Shown here: piece by piece, positions 60,382 through 64,000 of the stretch
How positions within the stretch are numbered: the stretch's first letter is position 1
Layout of the letters: each line of letters opens with the position of its first letter
Assembly (NCBI GenBank): GCA_051878315.1
Contig: JBJEJW010000063.1
Location: 1-64,000 of the forward strand
Length of the DNA stretch: 64,000 bases
Direction of reading: 5' to 3'
Source: W0P28-013 sp051878315
GTDB lineage: Bacteria > Bacteroidota > Bacteroidia > Bacteroidales > Paludibacteraceae
The notes under the pieces: generated by a model
Told to the model about the DNA's origin: nothing
The model's database searches: none
What the model saw: the letters and a program-made list of their open reading frames with translations, nothing else
Translations under genes and position numbers: made by a program

Positions 60382-61517
60382 GGAGCCAATTTACAAATGT
60401 ATGTCGGTGTATGATAGTCCGCGATGGTAGGGTGCAGTGCCCAAATCAAATCGTTGAGAATTACATCGGGGTGTACAACGCCGCTCTCCCAAAAATCGTT
60501 GGCACCGCCGTTGCGTGTGCGCGCGTAGAAACCGTAAACACAACCGGTTTTGGCTGCTTTGAATAATTGATGTCGCTCGTCCAAGGCAAATAGTTCGTGC
60601 ATGGTAGCGGTGGGTGCATTCAACCATACGTCGGCTTGTGAAAAATGTAGTAGCACGGTTTCGAAATTGAGAGGCAAACTACCATTTGAGGTATCGTCGC
60701 TGTAAAAATAGTTGGCACCGGCATCGGCAAACAACTGTCCCATGTAACTCTGTCCGCCCGGCATGTACCAAGTGCCTTTGAAATTGCTGCCGGCCATTAC
60801 TGTCGGTTGATTAGTAGCAAGTTGCGCCGCTATTTTCGCTTCGATGTAGTTACTCTCGATGGTATCGAAATAGGTCGCTGCGATGGATTCTTTGTCATAA
60901 AAAACGGCCACAAGTTTCAACCATTCGGCGCGTGCAAGGGCGTTAGGTTCAGTCCATTCGTTGTTGAAAATCAGCGGGATACCGGATTCTGCCAATCGTT
61001 TGGCGTTGTTGTCTTGTTGGTTATAACTTGCCAACATAAGTGCATTGGGTTTCAGTGCAAGTAGCCGTTCGGTATTTGTATCGAAAGCGTCGCCCAAACT
61101 GATGATTTGCTTGTCGGCATATCGTTGTCTGATGGTGTCGTTGTAAACAAGTTCGGGGTTGCAGATGCCGCTGATGCTGTGCAGTTCGTCTATGACCTCC
61201 AAAAAGGCGTAATGCGTGCACGATGTAACAGCCAAATGTGTTAGCGGAATGCGTATTTTGGTGCCGTCAGTCGGCACGTTGGCAGTATCGGTTTTAACCA
61301 AATAATATGTAGCCAGCACGGCATTGTCGATCCACGGGTTGTTTATTGTAACTCGTTTGTAATCAGCAAAATAATCAACCGTAAATCCATGAGCGTATTT
61401 TACGGTAAGGGTCGAATCGGGCGTGTCGTCGGTGGGCGCATGTTGGGCTGCGTGGCGTCCGCAGGCGGTCAGCATTGTGATGACGGCAAGTGTGTATATG
61501 AGAAATAATTTTTTCAT
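60378..61517 (-). CDS. ABC substrate-binding lipoprotein (FecB/BtuF type)
   Basis: A 379-residue lipoprotein. The signal peptide MKKLFLIYTLAVITMLTACG has its lipobox Cys at ~19. The mature part matches periplasmic binding protein family 2 (SLGDAFDTNTERLLALKPNA, then LMLASYNQQDNNAKRL and GIPLIFNNEWTE), the helical-backbone fold of FecB/BtuF. First gene of the operon. The start is placed at 61517; the frame opens 16 codons earlier but the -7 element TAACTTTG lies in that stretch. Only five bases separate the -7 from the ATG, so the message would be leaderless or nearly so. No riboswitch is seen upstream. Confidence 0.9.
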   Translation of the reverse strand: MKKLFLIYTLAVITMLTACGRHAAQHAPTDDTPDSTLTVKYAHGFTVDYFADYKRVTINNPWIDNAVLATYYLVKTDTANVPTDGTKIRIPLTHLAVTSCTHYAFLEVIDELHSISGICNPELVYNDTIRQRYADKQIISLGDAFDTNTERLLALKPNALMLASYNQQDNNAKRLAESGIPLIFNNEWTEPNALARAEWLKLVAVFYDKESIAATYFDTIESNYIEAKIAAQLATNQPTVMAGSNFKGTWYMPGGQSYMGQLFADAGANYFYSDDTSNGSLPLNFETVLLHFSQADVWLNAPTATMHELFALDERHQLFKAAKTGCVYGFYARTRNGGANDFWESGVVHPDVILNDLIWALHPTIADYHTPTYICKLAP

Positions 61518-61522
61518 GGTTG

Positions 61523-61530
61523 CAAAGTTA
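61523..61530 (-). promoter_or_regulatory. -7 element very close to the binding-protein start
   Basis: TAACTTTG on the minus strand ends five bases before the ATG. The -33 position has TTAC, a poor match. Confidence 0.45.
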
Positions 61531-61590
61531 GCAAAAAATGTTGATAGTTGTAACCATTCGTGCATGGTGGTGTGAATGGCAGTGATGATG

Positions 61591-61629
61591 TAAAAAGAAA
61601 CAGCCGAGTTAATCGGCTGTTTCTTTTGT
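61591..61629. terminator. Bidirectional terminator downstream of the OmpA gene
   Basis: A perfect 15-bp stem (61593-61607 with 61613-61627) and GTTAA loop, A-rich on one side and T-rich on the other. It ends the OmpA operon and isolates the ABC operon. Confidence 0.9.
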
Positions 61630-61649
61630 GTTTATGCAAGATGCGTTGC

Positions 61650-62852
61650 TTATTTTGCTTGTGGCAAAACCGTGATACGCACGATGCGGTTCAATGCCCC
61701 TTCTTCGTAAACTTGTTCGCGGTCGCCTAATGGGTTGACGGTGATGCAATCGGCCGGGACACCATATTCGTTTACCAATATATTGCGCACTGTTTCGGCA
61801 CGTTGTTGGGCAAGTCGGTCATTTATTTCGGGCGTTCCCGTATCTTTGTCGCAGTAGGCGTCTAAACGCAATGTAACATCGGGATATGCATTGACAAAGG
61901 CTGCCACATTGTAATATTGCGTGGCATAATTTTGTTTGGGTTCGGCAGCCCCAAGTGTAAATTCGATAAGCGCAATTTGGAATGGTTGGTCGAATGTGTT
62001 TGTGATGGCAGCGGCAGCCAAATCCGTGTTTGTGATGGGCGCACCACGTTCGATGACGCGTTCAGTGTGGTGGTACACATGTATCGTGTCGGCGCGCGTG
62101 TACTTATCGTGGTTTTGTTGGCGGGCTGTATCGTCGTTTTTATTCTGTTGTTTGTAGGCAAAACGATGTCCGCCGAAATTGTACGAAAAACCTACTGACA
62201 CAGCGAGGTCTTCCTGCGTGACGGGACCGGCATGTACCGTGTATCCTTCGGCCATAATGGTAGTGGCAAGAGACAGATTGATGTCCCAATTCTCGTTGAT
62301 GCGGTATTTCCCTGTCAACCCGAAATGCCCGGTTAGACTATGTAGTGCAGGCGAATTATGCCCGGTCGAACCATATAAATAACCGATACCAATGTGCGGA
62401 ATGACATCCCATTTGCAAGTGTGTAGATAGCCCCGGTTGATGCACGACGAAATACTCAATAGTACGTCGATATGCGGATTGACGTAAAAAATATTGAAGT
62501 TGCTCGAACCGTCGAAAAGCGGTGTGATTTGCTGTGGTTCGAAGTTCCATTTTAGCAAGTCGGCCGACGAGGCTGCACCTTGCCACCAAAACGATTTGAT
62601 GCCGAGTTGTAATCCGAAATAAGGCATTACCCATTTACCTGCTGATAGCGATATTTCGGGACGCATTCCGTTGGTGGCATCGATGTTGGGATTTTGTTGA
62701 CGGCTTTGGTTAAATAGAATATCGCCGCCTACCATCAAAGAAAGGAACCAATCATCAGTAGCGCGTCCTGCACCATTGTATATGGTATCGTTTTGGGCAA
62801 ATGTGCCGAAAGTAATAGTCGTTGCGAGTAAAAGAATAAATAGACGTTTCAT
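61650..62852 (-). CDS. OmpA-family outer-membrane protein
   Basis: A 400-residue protein. The signal peptide ends FGTFAQ. Residues ~30-235 form a predicted outer-membrane beta-barrel (strands such as WFLSLMVGGDILF, FGLQLGIKSFWW, WDINLSLATTIMA, LAVSVGFSYNFGG). A polar linker (~236-285) leads to an OmpA C-terminal domain (~295-398) with VTLRLDAYCDKDTGTPEIND and RLAQQRAETVRNILV, which binds peptidoglycan. It ends the three-gene operon: T9SS cargo, lipoprotein, OmpA. The order parallels the giant cargo and OmpA-LysM pair at 5.9-14.2 kb. Confidence 0.9.
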   Translation of the reverse strand: MKRLFILLLATTITFGTFAQNDTIYNGAGRATDDWFLSLMVGGDILFNQSRQQNPNIDATNGMRPEISLSAGKWVMPYFGLQLGIKSFWWQGAASSADLLKWNFEPQQITPLFDGSSNFNIFYVNPHIDVLLSISSCINRGYLHTCKWDVIPHIGIGYLYGSTGHNSPALHSLTGHFGLTGKYRINENWDINLSLATTIMAEGYTVHAGPVTQEDLAVSVGFSYNFGGHRFAYKQQNKNDDTARQQNHDKYTRADTIHVYHHTERVIERGAPITNTDLAAAAITNTFDQPFQIALIEFTLGAAEPKQNYATQYYNVAAFVNAYPDVTLRLDAYCDKDTGTPEINDRLAQQRAETVRNILVNEYGVPADCITVNPLGDREQVYEEGALNRIVRITVLPQAK

Positions 62853-62855
62853 AAA

Positions 62856-63314
62856 TCAGAGGACGGTTAAAATGATTTGGTGCGGTTGGGCTGTTGTGCC
62901 AATGATGCTTCCGCTGGTAATGACAAATGTTTCCGATTGATATATATACCCCGTGCGACTGCTCCAATAGCGTATGTATGCCGTTGGCTCTTCATTGGCA
63001 TCGGCTAAAGGTATCGAGATATTAAATAGACCATTTTCCAAGTCCAAATTGGCTACACCGCGACATACATTATCTACGAAAACCGCCATTTGGTCGTCGG
63101 CGTCGATGTAAGGTTGCAGATTGTCCGGCAGGGAAATGACAGCCGTGGCGCCAATGTATGTGTACGACACAGTGTCGGTAAATGCCCATTGGGGATTGTC
63201 GTAACGAGTGATGGTCTCTTTTTTGTGGCACGCAGCCATGGTTACCGCCAATAAGACGGTAACCTGGAGCATGACAATTTTGGAAATATTCGATTTTACA
63301 AAAATACGTTTCAT
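62856..63314 (-). CDS. Small lipoprotein with a 'GD-x-AxFV-x-CRG' type domain
   Basis: A 152-residue lipoprotein; the signal peptide ends TMAACHKKE with the lipobox Cys at ~29. The single mature domain has ADDQMAVFVDNVCRGVANLD, then NGLFNISIPLADANEEPTAY and SSRTGYIYQSETF. This pattern (D-x-A-x-FV-x-x-CRG, then a hydrophobic strand and a G-x-[IV]-Y end) recurs inside many T9SS-secreted Bacteroidota proteins, including the neighbouring cargo. Function unknown. It starts 20 bp after the cargo gene and ends 3 bp before the OmpA gene. Confidence 0.75.
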   Translation of the reverse strand: MKRIFVKSNISKIVMLQVTVLLAVTMAACHKKETITRYDNPQWAFTDTVSYTYIGATAVISLPDNLQPYIDADDQMAVFVDNVCRGVANLDLENGLFNISIPLADANEEPTAYIRYWSSRTGYIYQSETFVITSGSIIGTTAQPHQIILTVL

Positions 63315-63334
63315 TTTGCTGTTAAAATTAAGGG

Positions 63335-64000
63335 TTAAAACTTAATGAACTTTTGCACTTCGACTTCGTCGCCATGGATGAACCGCAAGAAATAGGTTCC
63401 TTCAACGAGCGGGCTGACATCGATGGAGTGCATGAACAAACCGTCGGTATGCTCTTTGTTGGACGAGTAAACCTGTTTGCCCAGCACATCGTAAATTTCG
63501 ATGCGGGTCGTTTCGTCCGGCATCACAACAGCCGATACGGTGAGTTGCGTATTAGCCGGTATCGGATAAATTGACAATGTCGAGACAAAGTTGGTTTCGT
63601 TAAATTCGATCTTGGTCGGTGCCGATGGCGCGCCGCTCAAGCCGTTTGGCGCGTACGATACGACGGTGCTCGATAGTTGTGTGTCATTATTGCGTACACG
63701 GATGAAATGTACATCGTCCTGTGCATTGTCGCCGGCAACCGAGATGCAGAGCAGTGTTGTGTCGCCATAGGAAACCGGCACGGCTTCGCCACGAATTTCG
63801 CCATTGACAACAGCGTATAGTTTGTCGTTGGGCTGTATGGCGTCGGAATAGCCGAAGATAGACATGTTTTGTGCATATCGGTGTTCGCTGCGGAGTTGAG
63901 GTGCGCGGTTCACTGTCGAGGCTTTCGACGGATACGTCAAGGTCTTTGTCTGGTCAGACGTATTGTGAAGCATATAGCCTTCGTTCGGGCGCATCACTTC
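63335..64000 (-). CDS. T9SS-secreted protein, C-terminal part (5' end outside the window)
   Basis: At least 221 residues of a protein whose start lies beyond the right edge. The visible part has a domain DAIQPNDKLYAVVNGEIRGE, then DTTLLCISVAGDNAQDDV, related to the domain of the adjacent lipoprotein. The last ~80 residues form a T9SS type A sorting domain (LSIYPIPANTQLTVSAVVMP, then TRIEIYDVLGKQVYS and VEGTYFLRFIHGDE). Export across the outer membrane and attachment to A-LPS-like anchors are expected. It is the first visible gene of the operon with the lipoprotein and OmpA genes. Confidence 0.85.
   Translation of the reverse strand, partial: EVMRPNEGYMLHNTSDQTKTLTYPSKASTVNRAPQLRSEHRYAQNMSIFGYSDAIQPNDKLYAVVNGEIRGEAVPVSYGDTTLLCISVAGDNAQDDVHFIRVRNNDTQLSSTVVSYAPNGLSGAPSAPTKIEFNETNFVSTLSIYPIPANTQLTVSAVVMPDETTRIEIYDVLGKQVYSSNKEHTDGLFMHSIDVSPLVEGTYFLRFIHGDEVEVQKFIKF

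Noticed and set aside
61518..61590. Possible cobalamin riboswitch or Fur site before the ABC importer operon
   Set aside because: The gap after the terminator is too short for a B12 riboswitch and shows none of its conserved boxes; no clear Fur-like palindrome is present.
1..64000. A GC-skew switch near 14.3 kb that would mark an origin
   Set aside because: Hand counts of G and C in scattered lines gave mixed signs that follow individual genes; no reliable switch could be shown by eye.
1..64000. CRISPR arrays, insertion sequences, integrases, rRNA genes
   Set aside because: No regularly spaced direct repeats, transposase or integrase motifs, or rRNA text were found; only one tRNA is present.

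Overview
The window looks like chromosome of a member of the Bacteroidales (phylum Bacteroidota), probably an uncultured or little-studied genus. The signs are: repeated TTTG-N19/20-TAnnTTTG promoters in place of E. coli-type ones; almost no Shine-Dalgarno sequences; several secreted proteins ending in type IX secretion system (T9SS) sorting domains; a PorZ homologue; glycogen genes of the Bacteroides type; and an RND efflux operon with an AraC regulator. No phage, IS element or CRISPR array is visible. The window opens inside one gene (DUF262-HNH) and closes inside another (a T9SS cargo gene).

Region by region. 1-5.7 kb: a truncated DUF262/HNH nuclease, a DMT exporter, a POT peptide transporter, a GtrA-like protein, rsmA and corA. 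5.9-14.2 kb: a minus-strand pair consisting of a ~2070-residue modular T9SS surface protein followed by a barrel-OmpA-LysM protein. 14.4-19.3 kb: prfC, metG, an AT-rich PDDEXK/DUF5655 gene that looks transferred, and pspC. 19.4-28.1 kb: alpha-glucan metabolism, with a periplasmic neopullulanase, a lipoprotein alpha-amylase, glycogen synthase and glucan phosphorylase in two transcription units. 28.1-29.3 kb: a TSCPD protein and a small secreted protein. 29.4-36.6 kb: an AraC regulator divergent from a lipoprotein-MFP-RND-TolC efflux operon. 36.7-43.3 kb: a minus-strand operon rdgB-porZ-acyltransferase-phosphoethanolamine transferase-GSCFA. 43.4-51.2 kb: plus-strand housekeeping genes (rnr, SIMPL, C_GCAxxG_C_C, dtd, deoC, vanZ-like, dprA, recO, tRNA-Arg, trmH-like). 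51.2-54.8 kb: an AT-rich patch with a decayed LuxR-type regulator and two secreted T9SS-type proteins. 55.0-58.4 kb: tandem long-chain acyl-CoA ligases. 58.4-61.5 kb: a FecBCD/BtuFCD-type ABC importer. 61.6-64.0 kb: an OmpA protein, a small lipoprotein and a T9SS cargo gene.

Envelope biology dominates. Six genes end in probable T9SS sorting domains, some of them degenerate, and porZ lies in an operon with two envelope-modifying transferase genes. Two separate loci put a T9SS cargo gene just upstream of an OmpA-family gene. The most notable observations are: (1) a secreted-protein gene whose natural start position reads ATA; (2) a ~350 bp near-identical tract shared by the two acyl-CoA ligase genes, which suggests gene conversion; (3) a 43 bp repeat that forms part of a promoter at one site and a terminator-like hairpin at another; (4) the T9SS cargo/OmpA gene pairs; (5) the porZ operon; and (6) a phased array of DnaA-box-like sequences at 14.3 kb.
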